From NCBI RefSeq assembly GCF_028748185.1, contig NZ_CP118164.1:1116001-1180000 (forward strand): a stretch of DNA of 64,000 nucleotides, written 5' to 3'. Every line of letters starts with the position of its first letter. Within the stretch, counting starts at the first letter, position 1. Shown here piece by piece: positions 7,799 to 16,076 of the stretch. The position numbers were made by a program, and so were the translations under genes. The notes under the pieces were generated by a model, which was not told where the DNA came from, made no database searches, and saw only the letters and a program-made list of their open reading frames with translations. This DNA comes from Bremerella sp. P1 (lineage in GTDB: Bacteria; Planctomycetota; Planctomycetia; Pirellulales; Pirellulaceae).

Positions 7799-8719
7799 TT
7801 CCCGCAGTTCTTCCGGGGTTGGCTGGCGACCATATTCGCACACCTCAAAGGTCTCGGCGAATTGAATCTTGTTGCCGAGTTCTTCTCCGTACCATTGCTG
7901 CAGCAGGCCGCGGTACTGCTTGGCTTCGCCCCCTTGGCGTTTGACCCAGCGATCGTGCAGGTACGCGCGACGCAGTTCTGGCTGCGAGGCAGGCGGGACT
8001 TTCGCCACAAACTCAGGACTGCCCAGGGCGCCCCCTTCAAAGATCTGCGATTCCAAGGCCATCAACGCGTCGACCTTTTCCTCGAACACGTCGTCCAGCG
8101 AAACGGCGACATCGGGACGGAAAGGATACGGCTTTTGAAAACGGTCGCTCGAATAGAGGAAGACCGGGTTCTTTTCAAGCGCCGGCGTATCGGGACAGAA
8201 GTATGGTACCAACACCATGAACGCCGCGTCCTGCACAAGCACACCGACATTACGGTGATCGGGATGGTAATCCCACGGACGATGGCTGATCACGATATCG
8301 GCTTTCCAGTCGCGGATCAGACGCGTGATCTTCCGGCGGTTCTCCAAGGTCGGCATCAGTTCGCCGTCGTGAATGTCGAGTACTTCCGATGTGACTCCCA
8401 TCCGCTTGGCGACTTCCGCCGATTCGGCCGCGCGGCGCTGGGCCAGTTCACCACCGGACATCTGCCAATGGCCGATGTCGCCATTGGTTACCGAGACAAG
8501 CTTCACGTGGTGCCCTTGCTTGGCCCACTTGATAGCTGACCCGCCACTCTTGTATTCGGCATCGTCCGGATGGGCGCCGAAGCAAATGATACGCAGCTTC
8601 TTGCCGGAGTCGGCCTCGGTGGCCTCAGGCGACTGGGCCTGGGCGACGGCAGGTTTCAGTCCAACAAACAACACAAGAGCGGCCACCAGGAGGAGGCCAT
8701 TGCGGAGGGAGATGAGCAT
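7772..8719 (-). CDS. Secreted PIG-L family deacetylase
   Basis: The 315-residue protein has an N-terminal signal (LISLRNGLLLVAALVLFVG...AVAQA) followed by a LmbE/PIG-L domain. Zinc-site motifs are intact: AHPDDAEYKSGG (His-Pro-Asp-Asp) and HRPWDYHPDHRNVG. Family members remove acetyl groups from N-acetylglucosamine-containing small molecules or glycans; the export signal suggests work on polysaccharide in the periplasm or outside. ATG 8719 is preferred to a TTG at 8734. The gene converges with and overlaps the 3' end of the alpha/beta hydrolase by 27 bases. Confidence 0.88.
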   Translation of the reverse strand: MLISLRNGLLLVAALVLFVGLKPAVAQAQSPEATEADSGKKLRIICFGAHPDDAEYKSGGSAIKWAKQGHHVKLVSVTNGDIGHWQMSGGELAQRRAAESAEVAKRMGVTSEVLDIHDGELMPTLENRRKITRLIRDWKADIVISHRPWDYHPDHRNVGVLVQDAAFMVLVPYFCPDTPALEKNPVFLYSSDRFQKPYPFRPDVAVSLDDVFEEKVDALMALESQIFEGGALGSPEFVAKVPPASQPELRRAYLHDRWVKRQGGEAKQYRGLLQQWYGEELGNKIQFAETFEVCEYGRQPTPEELRELFPFFPAR

Positions 8720-8999
8720 GGGAGCAATCACCAATGGAGGGAAGATTGAGAAGGCGAACTCTCTCCAGCATAGTCAAGGAAAATCACCAAAGTCGAGTCC
8801 TGACCTAGGGAAACCAGCAAGATTCGTGGGCCGTTCCTGGTGCAAATAGATCGTGACATCTTATCTCACATACCATCCCGATCAGGGTGATCCGTCCGCC
8901 AGATCATTTTTACCCGCCGTGTCACCCAAAAAATGCTACACTCGCAGCGTATCGCGATCGGTTTAATCCTCTCGGCCACACTACTTGCAAAGGTTTCCG

Positions 9000-9467
9000 A
9001 TGAACTGGTTCACACGCCCCTGGATGATTTCTCTTGGACTGGTTGTGATTGGTGGGCTGAGCATGGTCTGGGCTCACGATCCAGGCGGTCCGCTGAAAGT
9101 CACCGTTTTGGCCAAGTCGGTCGATGCCTGGGATGGCAAGCCGCTGCCGGCCTACCCGAAGGGGCAACCGGAGATCACCATTCTGCGGATCGTGATTCCC
9201 GCTGGCTCGAAGACGCCGCTGCATCTGCACACGGTGATCAACGCTGGGGTTCTACTCAAGGGTGAACTCGACGTGCACATGGAGAATGGGAAAACCTTAA
9301 AGCTCAAAGCCGGCGACTCGTTAATCGAAGTGGTTGAGAAGCCGCACTGGGGACAGAACAACGGCAAGACCGATGCCGAGATCATCGTCTTCTACGCCGG
9401 CGTTCAAGGCGAGAAGGTTACCAAGGAACTCGATGATCATGACCACGATCATCCATCTGGTCTCTAA
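9000..9467 (+). CDS. Exported cupin-domain protein
   Basis: A 155-residue protein with an N-terminal signal or anchor helix (MISLGLVVIGGLSMVWA) and one conserved-barrel cupin domain: ITILRIVIPAGSKTPLHLHTVINAGVLLKGEL gives the first cupin motif with paired His, and KLKAGDSLIEVVEKPHWGQNN the second. The tail DDHDHDHPSGL is a short histidine/aspartate metal-binding stretch. ATG 9000 is chosen because AAAGG sits six bases upstream; a TTG at 8985 is in frame. The role is probably metal-dependent binding or catalysis in the periplasm; the substrate is unknown. Confidence 0.85.
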   Translation: MNWFTRPWMISLGLVVIGGLSMVWAHDPGGPLKVTVLAKSVDAWDGKPLPAYPKGQPEITILRIVIPAGSKTPLHLHTVINAGVLLKGELDVHMENGKTLKLKAGDSLIEVVEKPHWGQNNGKTDAEIIVFYAGVQGEKVTKELDDHDHDHPSGL

Positions 9468-9633
9468 TCGTCAACTTGGCCAACGTAGAGGTCAGGCAAT
9501 GCCCGTTCAGCGGCTGTCGGTTTGGTCCGCCGTATTCGGGAAGTAGTTCTGCATTTCAATCGTATATCGCTCGCCAACACGGCAATCATCTATCGCTTAG
9601 TCGAAGGAACGAATCCCTCAACAACTTGACGCC

Positions 9634-10029
9634 ATGGCCAAACCAAATCCAAATGACATTTCAATAGGCGAAGGCCGGTGGATCGAGTTTCGTAATTCCG
9701 ACTGGCAGCAGGCAGAACCACTCGACGGTGATCTTAAGCATGTTGCTGATTTTCTGAACCGCCTGGAAACAGAGTGTGACGCCGGTTGCTGCGGTATCGA
9801 TGCTTACACGTTTTGGGAAAAAGACATTTCCTCTGCCGTCGAATCATTCGAAGTCCACGAATTACTTCAACGCTTTGCAGAGATCTCGGATAAGATCGCC
9901 AGTCGAGATACTGAGACCTACTTCAGCGAACGAATGAACAACTATTTCCATCGACAGACGATTTTGGCACTCTTCGAACATATCATGGTGACTTTGCATA
10001 GACTGAAGGATGAGACGAATCCTTCTTGA
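9634..10029 (+). CDS. DUF6331-like protein
   Basis: The 131-residue soluble protein contains FLNRLETECDAGCCGIDAYTFW, close to the Cys-rich signature CxAECCGIDAF that I associate with DUF6331. The rest is acidic and helical with no membrane segment. The family's function is unknown; it appears among small orphan proteins in bacteria with polymorphic toxins, so an immunity role is possible but not shown. The gene stands alone 166 bases after the cupin gene, and its base composition is more AT-rich than the flanking genes. Confidence 0.6.
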   Translation: MAKPNPNDISIGEGRWIEFRNSDWQQAEPLDGDLKHVADFLNRLETECDAGCCGIDAYTFWEKDISSAVESFEVHELLQRFAEISDKIASRDTETYFSERMNNYFHRQTILALFEHIMVTLHRLKDETNPS

Positions 10030-10061
10030 TCCTGAGCTAGTCCCTCATAGCCCTCGCTGGG

Positions 10062-10679
10062 TCATTTCGCTTCCACTGCTTCTACGGGGATTTGAACCTC
10101 CCAGAGACGTTTTGCCTGGGGTGTCATCGGGCCGTGATAGCCGAGGCGACGAGGATCTCCATTTTGCTTCCACTGGGGATTCTTCTCGAGCCACGCCTGG
10201 AGCTCTTTCAAAGAGGTTTGGTACACCTCGGCGTTCATCTTGCCTTGCACGACCAACGTTGCGAAGGTTTGCTCTGGATGGTCTTCGACCTTAACCTGGC
10301 CAAGACCGTTGCCGGCTTCGCCTTGCTTGGTGGTGCGGTACAAGAATTCCATCTCGACTTGATCACTCTCGCCGGACGTATTGTACGTGTTGACGACGGG
10401 AGCCGTCATGGCGATTTCGTTGGCTTGAATGTGGGCAAACAACTGCCAAAAGAGTATCCCATCGGCACGGTCCATCTTCATACCGCTCTTGGCCACCGCA
10501 CTACGATAGGCCGGATACTGTTTCACTTCGATCTCACCAGGGGCGGATGGTTCAGGCCAACCGTCAGGTAGCGGCGCGTCGAGCTTGGCCGCTGGCGGTA
10601 GGTTATCCGCTTGAGCCGTGAGGGAAACGGTCCACAACATCACGATCGCGAGCAGGCTGAGAGCCCATTTAGCAGACAT
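10062..10679 (-). CDS. Exported SOUL-family haem-binding-like protein
   Basis: A 205-residue protein with a signal peptide (LSLLAIVMLWTVSLTAQA) followed by a SOUL/HBP domain (PF04832): IEVKQYPAYRSAVAKSG near the start, NEIAMTAPVVNTY in the middle, and DPRRLGYHGPMTP near the end. Eukaryotic relatives bind haem; the bacterial ones are little studied. Start ATG 10679 (MSAKWALSL) is preferred to an upstream frame extension that would lengthen the signal. It is transcribed alone, with the membrane protein gene 127 bases upstream. Confidence 0.88.
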   Translation of the reverse strand: MSAKWALSLLAIVMLWTVSLTAQADNLPPAAKLDAPLPDGWPEPSAPGEIEVKQYPAYRSAVAKSGMKMDRADGILFWQLFAHIQANEIAMTAPVVNTYNTSGESDQVEMEFLYRTTKQGEAGNGLGQVKVEDHPEQTFATLVVQGKMNAEVYQTSLKELQAWLEKNPQWKQNGDPRRLGYHGPMTPQAKRLWEVQIPVEAVEAK

Positions 10680-10805
10680 ACGAATGGTTCCTATCGAAGA
10701 GCAAAAAGCTAACACTTCGATGAACCGCAAGAGCTGCTGGGCAGTAACTACCGGCGGGCAACAGGAATAAGCGATGAGGGAAAGTTAGCCAAGGTGCGGC
10801 CAGCA

Positions 10806-11216
10806 CTACTCTTCTTCCATGGTTCCAAACTTGAAGCCTTCGTAGATCGCAATTCCGTAGAACAGGAGATCCATCGGCGAAAAGGTCGCGTACAGAACCT
10901 CGAAGGTATGGGCGTAATTGAAGCTAATCAGGGCCTCAAAAAAACCAACCCCAGCCCCGTCCGCAATCACACCGATCACGGTCAGAAAATTGCCGAGCAC
11001 ACACCCGAAAAGTGCGAAGAGCGCGCCGACAACGCCAAACGCCGGAGAACCTCCCTGGCCTGCCAGGCGAACGGCAATGCCGACGAGAAAACCGACGCCA
11101 ATCGCCATGAAGCCGATTTGATAGCCAGTCAGCAAGGTGACTGTCGCCCAAATGGCAGCCCCTACCACCGCAGCGATGGCGCCGCCAATAATCGCCAAAG
11201 GCAAATTCCCACTCAT
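10806..11216 (-). CDS. Small hypothetical membrane protein
   Basis: The 136-residue product starts MSGNLPLAIIGG and has about three to four hydrophobic helices rich in Gly and Ala (AIIGGAIAAVVGAAIWATVTLL; GFMAIGVGFLVGIAV; FGVVGALFALFGCVLGNFLTVIGV). It then ends in a charged tail. This four-helix Gly-rich pattern is frequent in Gram-negative bacteria beside DUF and rhomboid-like genes, but I cannot name a family. The start at 11216 is preferred to GTG/ATG options a few codons upstream because the helix begins directly after it. Confidence 0.6.
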   Translation of the reverse strand: MSGNLPLAIIGGAIAAVVGAAIWATVTLLTGYQIGFMAIGVGFLVGIAVRLAGQGGSPAFGVVGALFALFGCVLGNFLTVIGVIADGAGVGFFEALISFNYAHTFEVLYATFSPMDLLFYGIAIYEGFKFGTMEEE

Positions 11217-11395
11217 TTCGATTCTCTCGCAGTCCAATGCACCGTTACCAATGTGGGCAAACGCACATCGCGATCGCCCAGTGGATACGATTTGTATCAG
11301 ATCGAGAGACCGTATTGAAGCAACACTATAAATAAGGTGGATATTATTTTGATATGCATGTCAGAACACGCATCATATAACATCCCTTAATAGAC

Positions 11396-11791
11396 TTAAT
11401 TGCTCGAAATCGTGATCGGGGGAATCTCGCTGCTTTCGGGTGCGATGGTCAAGGTAATCGGCGTTGTCTCCGTACTGCGGTACTGATTGGGAACGACACT
11501 TTTGCCTCCCATTTCCTGCGGAACTTTGTCGACCACCACGATGTAGTCCCCTGGCGAAAGCGGATTGTTAGGGTCTTCTTGAATCGTGAACTTGCCGGCG
11601 GCATCGGTCGTGCTGAAATGCTCGCCGCGAGCCGAACTATCTTTGGAAACGAGTTTGACGCCGGCGCTATCAAGCGGATTTCCATCTAAGGTAACCGAGC
11701 CTGTGAATGTTTTGCTTTCAGCGGTACAACCAGCCAGCAACACGAACATAACGGCAGCGCACAACAGCGAGCCAAGGACATTGGCTTTCAT
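11396..11791 (-). CDS. Planctomycete-type small lipoprotein with carboxypeptidase-regulatory-like fold
   Basis: The 131-residue protein starts with a lipoprotein signal (VMFVLLAGC, lipobox Cys at about residue 22) and continues as one beta-sandwich resembling a carboxypeptidase regulatory-like domain: FTGSVTLDGNPLDSAGVKLVS, TTDAAGKFTI and SPGDYIVVVDK. Such short lipoproteins often sit right after DUF1559 genes in planctomycetes, as here (85-base gap with a hairpin). They are thought to lie at the outer surface, but the role of the pair is unknown. Confidence 0.82.
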   Translation of the reverse strand: MKANVLGSLLCAAVMFVLLAGCTAESKTFTGSVTLDGNPLDSAGVKLVSKDSSARGEHFSTTDAAGKFTIQEDPNNPLSPGDYIVVVDKVPQEMGGKSVVPNQYRSTETTPITLTIAPESSEIPPITISSN

Positions 11792-11819
11792 GGTTCCATC
11801 CTTTACAGAATGAGAGAAT

Positions 11820-11847
11820 CACCGCGTCCCTTGGGAAGGACGCGGTG
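11820..11847. terminator. Hairpin between DUF1559 gene and lipoprotein gene
   Basis: A perfect 10-bp stem (CACCGCGTCC at 11820-11829 with GGACGCGGTG at 11838-11847) encloses an 8-base loop in the short gap between the two minus-strand genes. No T tract follows, so it more likely stabilises or processes the shared message, or attenuates it, than ends it. Confidence 0.5.
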
Positions 11848-11876
11848 GTTGAAATCAGAGGTGTAAACGCAAACGA

Positions 11877-12758
11877 CTAGAATTCACCAACCACGTTGCC
11901 ATCGACTGGGTTAGTCAGATTGTGCCAGACAGCCGCTTCGATCGTGGCGGCTACATTTCTGACGCTGCCGTCTCCCAGGCCGATGTTCATCGCCCCTGGA
12001 TGTGGCGAGCTGCCCCCGCTGCTGGCGTCGCCGGCACTGGTATAGATCGGCGTCACTTGAAAGACAGGACAAGTCGCATTGTTCGGATTGCGACCACGGC
12101 AAATCTGGGGCGCCCATGTTCCGGACGAATTCGCCCACAGGCTCGAGCGGTTCGAGGTGCACTGGCCGTAACGTTCGGCAAAGAAGACCGTATTGGTCAG
12201 ACCATCGGTAATCGATGCGATATTCGATGCCCCTTCCTGGTTGTTGTTGGACTTTTCGCAGAACGCCATGTAATTCACACCGTAATTCGAAATCGCATGC
12301 GTCCCATCAGGGCCGGTCGGATATCCATAGCCGGTCGACGCAGCCGGACTGCGGGCCGAGGGGCAACGGAAGGCCTCGATGATGTAGTTGTTCACGCGGC
12401 GGCTATTGACTGTGCTGTCCATGTTGCCGCTGGCGGCAATGGCCTTGTCGTACAAGGCGTTCTCTTCAATGTACGGCAAGATATGAAAGAAGAACGATCC
12501 GGCCAGGTTATGGAACGGCCCCTTTCGTTCGACACGAGCGTTGTGTGCCCCCGACTTTCCACCGGCTGGTGGGAAGACACGATAGGTGTCGTGCACGTTG
12601 TGCGAGGCGATCAGCAACTGCTTGATCTTGTTTGTGCACTCCATGCGACGGGCAGCTTCGCGAGCCTGTTGCACCGCAGGAAGAAGCAGTGCGATGAGCA
12701 CACCAATAATCGCAATCACCACCAATAACTCGACGAGAGTAAATCCACGACGGGACAT
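11877..12758 (-). CDS. DUF1559 domain protein with prepilin-type N-terminus
   Basis: The 293-residue protein begins MSRRGFTLVELLVVIAIIG, a type IV prepilin/pseudopilin leader with cleavage after Gly and Phe at +1 and Glu at +5. The DUF1559 (SBP_bac_10) body follows: AVQQAREAARRMECTNKIKQ, HNVHDTYRVFPPAG and the closing HPGAMNIGLGDGSVRNVA. This family is hugely expanded in planctomycetes and presumed to be a surface or pilus-like protein. ATG 12758 is chosen because it places the leader peptide correctly. A small lipoprotein gene follows in the same direction. Confidence 0.95.
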   Translation of the reverse strand: MSRRGFTLVELLVVIAIIGVLIALLLPAVQQAREAARRMECTNKIKQLLIASHNVHDTYRVFPPAGGKSGAHNARVERKGPFHNLAGSFFFHILPYIEENALYDKAIAASGNMDSTVNSRRVNNYIIEAFRCPSARSPAASTGYGYPTGPDGTHAISNYGVNYMAFCEKSNNNQEGASNIASITDGLTNTVFFAERYGQCTSNRSSLWANSSGTWAPQICRGRNPNNATCPVFQVTPIYTSAGDASSGGSSPHPGAMNIGLGDGSVRNVAATIEAAVWHNLTNPVDGNVVGEF

Positions 12759-13193
12759 ACCAACTCCTTTACAACCGCAAGACAAGAATGAGAAAAGGAT
12801 AAGGAAAAGGAAAAGCGGCTTCGACCACCTCGTAAGGTGCTAAAACCAATCACTAAAGACGGCTCCGATAAAGCTAAGGCGACCATCTTCAGCAATGCAA
12901 TAGAAAGAGCGTAAAGTCAGACTCTATCTACCCTTAGGGGATTCGTGCTAACCCGAAAGAAATATTCCTAGAAACATAAATTTTCTTTACTCGCTTTCCA
13001 CGAGACGCTCAATCCGTCCAGATACCAGGCTGGGTGAATCTCTTCCGTAATCCGCAAAGTCGTTAAAGATTACCAACCGGTGTTTGCGATACCGAAAAGG
13101 ATGTGATCCGAAGTTTCCCGCCTGCCAATGCTATCAATGCCAGCAGAAGCGGAGGGACGGAGGCATCCCAATGCGGCTCACCACGACGGTCTG
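12759..13193. other. Divergent promoter region
   Basis: About 435 bases between the minus-strand DUF1559 gene and the plus-strand porin gene. It should contain both promoters. The middle part (about 12840-13000) is AT-rich. I see no RNA gene, repeat or clear operator; short in-frame extensions of the porin gene back to 13128 look non-coding. Confidence 0.5.
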
Positions 13194-14699
13194 ATGAAGA
13201 CAATGTTTCACCATTTCCAAACACCGCGGCCTGTCACCTCAGGCATACACTGGGCTCGCTGCCTGGTTGTGGTGGTCGTTTGGATATCGGCAAGTTGTCT
13301 TCAGGCCGACGACTGGTTTCGTGATGCGGAAGAAGCCTATCCCAGCGTCACGTCCAACTTTGGCGAGCAGTTCGCTTATCCGCTTGCCGTCACCTCACAG
13401 GCAGGCGAAGTAATGCTGGCATCGCACTATCAGCCGGTGGTAACAGCGGCGGCCAACCTTCAGCCAACCGAGTTGACGCCACCGCAGCCTCCGAACTTGT
13501 TGCCGGTCTCGACAACGTTTTTGCAGCCGGCGGCCGAGACGGTCGTTTCCATGGATCCCGTTCTGCAGAACTTCTCGGGCCAGCAGTTCATGAGTGATTC
13601 GCGCCGGCTCGATATTGGCTTCGACTTTTACTCGGCTCCATCCTTCGACGATGGATTGATCCTCTACGGCAATAACGTCGCCATGAAAATTGGCGGCTAC
13701 GTGAAGGCCGACTTCATCTACGACTTCGATCCGATCGACTCGACCGATTCCTTCGTGACGACCGATATCCCGGTCGGTGCACCACCACGAACGAACTCCC
13801 GATTTCATGCTCGGCAGACGCGTATGAGTTTCGATACGCGCTGGCTGGCGACCGACAATCATGTCGTTCGCATTTACGTCGAAGGGGATTTCTTCAGCGA
13901 TGACAATCAGTTTCGCCTGCGACATGCCTATGGCGAGTCGGGGCACCTGCTAGTCGGACGAACCTTTACCACGTTCACCGATACCTCGGCGGCCCCTGCA
14001 ACGCTCGACTTTGAAGGCTCAGTCTCGGCGGTCAATCGCCGTCAGGCCCAGGCTCGCTGGACGACCTTCTTCCTGCGGGAAGATATTGAGCTGGCTGTCG
14101 CGGTCGAAGATACCCGCTTCATCATCGATGTTCCGATGGGCGTGATGGGTGAGTCACGCTCCCCTTCCCCGGACTTTGTCGGGCACTTGCGATGGGACAA
14201 GGAATGGGGGCAGTTCCAGGTTGCATCACTACATCGCATCGGTGGCTTTCAGCCGGACGGCGAAGAGGTGATTACGCGTTATGCGTGGGGCTTCAATTTC
14301 ACGGGAGCCATGCTCGTACGTCCCCGCACCAAGGCCTACTACCAGATCGTCTTTGGTGACGGGATCGGCAGTTACCGTGACCTTCCGGATGCCGCTCCGA
14401 TTTCGGCAACCCAGAGTGATCTGCTAAGCATGGTTGGCTGGATGGTCGGGATGACGCACGAATGGAATGACGAGTGGGCGTCGAACTTCACGTACGCCGA
14501 AAACACACTGGATAACCTGCCAGGGCAAGATGGCGATGATGTCCACGAGACGACCTACCTGGCGGTTAACTTGATCTGGCAACCGTCCGATCGAATTCGC
14601 ATTGGCACCGAATACCTGTACGGTATCCGCGAGAATATCAACGGCGATATCGGTGCCGCCAACCGTTTGCAGACGTCGTTTATTTTCGATCTTCCATGA
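13194..14699 (+). CDS. DcaP-like outer-membrane porin
   Basis: A 501-residue protein with a signal segment (ARCLVVVVVWISASCLQADD) and a beta-barrel C-terminal half in the style of DcaP/OprO-type porins: MKIGGYVKADFIYDFDPID, TNSRFHARQTRMSFDTR, VRIYVEGDFF, FRLRHAYGESGHLLVGRTFT, then alternating strands to the end. DcaP-type porins pass negatively charged solutes. It ends FIFDLP and so lacks a terminal Phe. Start ATG 13194 is chosen near the signal; 13128 is possible. The last 20 bases overlap the convergent dehydrogenase gene. Confidence 0.83.
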   Translation: MKTMFHHFQTPRPVTSGIHWARCLVVVVVWISASCLQADDWFRDAEEAYPSVTSNFGEQFAYPLAVTSQAGEVMLASHYQPVVTAAANLQPTELTPPQPPNLLPVSTTFLQPAAETVVSMDPVLQNFSGQQFMSDSRRLDIGFDFYSAPSFDDGLILYGNNVAMKIGGYVKADFIYDFDPIDSTDSFVTTDIPVGAPPRTNSRFHARQTRMSFDTRWLATDNHVVRIYVEGDFFSDDNQFRLRHAYGESGHLLVGRTFTTFTDTSAAPATLDFEGSVSAVNRRQAQARWTTFFLREDIELAVAVEDTRFIIDVPMGVMGESRSPSPDFVGHLRWDKEWGQFQVASLHRIGGFQPDGEEVITRYAWGFNFTGAMLVRPRTKAYYQIVFGDGIGSYRDLPDAAPISATQSDLLSMVGWMVGMTHEWNDEWASNFTYAENTLDNLPGQDGDDVHETTYLAVNLIWQPSDRIRIGTEYLYGIRENINGDIGAANRLQTSFIFDLP

Positions 14700-15606
14700 T
14701 CGTGCCCATGCCGCGAATGCAATTACCAACTGCTTCTCCGCAGCGTTTGAACGCGGCCTGTTCGTCTTCCGAAAGGGGCGGCCGTAGCACGCGTGTGATG
14801 CCTTGCCGACCGATGACCGCCGGCAAACTCAAGCAGACGTCCTTCACGCCGAAGTAGTCTTCAATCAACACGCTAACCGGCATCGTATGACGAAGATCGT
14901 AGACGATACTGTCCAGGATCATCATCGTCCCAAGCGCGATGCCGTAGCTGGTATGCCCTTTGAGCCGTGAGACTTCGTAGCCGACGTTTACGGTCTTCTC
15001 GAATAGACGTCGCGACATATCACTTGGGTAAAAACGCTCGCCGCCGGTCATCGACAACGAATGCGCCGCGAACTGCGTGTCGCCATGTTCCCCCAGGATG
15101 TAGGCTCGGATGTCGTCGGCGTGGATTTCGAGTTCGGTCGACAGCATCGCGCGGTAGCGAACGCTATCGAGCAACGTTCCTGTTCCTAGCACGCGATGAG
15201 GCGGAAATCCCGAGAGCTTCAGCGCCGCGAAGGTCATTGCATCGACCGGGTTACTGACCATGATGATGATCGCGTCAGGACTGGCTTCGGCTAGTGGAGG
15301 GATCCAGTGCTGGAGGATTGCCAGGTTGTCGCTGGCCAGTGCCGACCGCTTGCGATTGGGATCGCCGTAAGGAACCGACGCGGTGAAGATGATCACATCC
15401 GATCCAGCCGAATCGGCGATATCACCAGCCCGAATGCGCATGCTACTGTTTTGGGTGGCCGTGGCATGCGAAAGATCGATCGCCTCGCCTTCGGCCGTGT
15501 CTCGTGTGCGATTTAAGAGCAGCAGTTCGCTGGCCATGGGATTGATGGTTGCCGCGAACGCGATCGCTGCTCCGACGCGACCGGTGCCAACGATGGTGAT
15601 TTTCAT
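14680..15606 (-). CDS. Lactate/malate dehydrogenase family protein
   Basis: The 308-residue NAD-dependent 2-hydroxyacid dehydrogenase shows the Rossmann motif VGTGRVGAAIAF, the catalytic region VSNPVDAMT, GTGTLLDSVRYR (Arg171 equivalent) and the catalytic His in GEHGDTQ. The substrate loop reads SVPYGDPNRKRSALASDN: the Arg109 equivalent is present, but neither the Gln102 of lactate dehydrogenases nor the Arg of malate dehydrogenases is in place and the loop seems two residues longer. It is therefore safer to call the substrate unknown. It overlaps the upstream interrupted ORF by four bases (ATGA) and the porin by 20 bases at the 3' end. Confidence 0.88.
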   Translation of the reverse strand: MKITIVGTGRVGAAIAFAATINPMASELLLLNRTRDTAEGEAIDLSHATATQNSSMRIRAGDIADSAGSDVIIFTASVPYGDPNRKRSALASDNLAILQHWIPPLAEASPDAIIIMVSNPVDAMTFAALKLSGFPPHRVLGTGTLLDSVRYRAMLSTELEIHADDIRAYILGEHGDTQFAAHSLSMTGGERFYPSDMSRRLFEKTVNVGYEVSRLKGHTSYGIALGTMMILDSIVYDLRHTMPVSVLIEDYFGVKDVCLSLPAVIGRQGITRVLRPPLSEDEQAAFKRCGEAVGNCIRGMGTIMEDRK

Positions 15607-16070
15607 GTCCGTTGATCTTCGATTTCATCCAGCTTGTTGGTTACGTACTGCCACGCATCCTCAAGCGTATCGAAGATCTCGTCCCGCTGACAGGCATCTT
15701 CCTTCGAGTTTATCCCGAAGCAAAGGGTCCCAATGGCCTCGCGGCATTGCGGTCCCACAATGACGGACGAGGGAAGTCGCAGATGGCCACCGATGTCGAA
15801 GACACATTCGAGCATATCACCCCACTCGTAGGCCAACTGGGACATATCCAGAACAACCGCACCGGGCCCGAATGCCTCGACGGCCGCATTTCCCATGGCA
15901 AACATGAAGCTCGCGTCAGGGTTTCCGGACGAGCCCACGCGGTAAGTCCCGGCAAATTGAATTACCAAGACTTTGCGTGGGTACGATGTTCCCTGATGCG
16001 TCCCGATTTAGAAGCGACAGGCAATCTCGCTCAGATCTTCAAACCGGACGTCCGTGAGTTGAATTTCCAT
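15603..16070 (-). pseudogene. Hypothetical ORF interrupted by an in-frame TAA
   Basis: A frame runs from ATG 16070 (six bases after the sulfatase stop) to the TGA at 15603, which overlaps the dehydrogenase start. It would encode about 154 residues: MEIQLTDVRFEDLSEIACRF, a TAA at 16008-16010, then IGTHQGTSYPRKVLVIQFAG and a soluble acidic remainder (AFGPGAVVLDMSQLAYEWGDML). The coding character is the same on both sides of the stop, and the placement in a tightly packed three-gene cluster argues that the ATG is the original start. Either the gene is a recent pseudogene, or translation restarts at TTG 15968 to give a 121-residue protein. I do not recognise the family. Confidence 0.5.
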
Positions 16071-16076
16071 CAGTGG

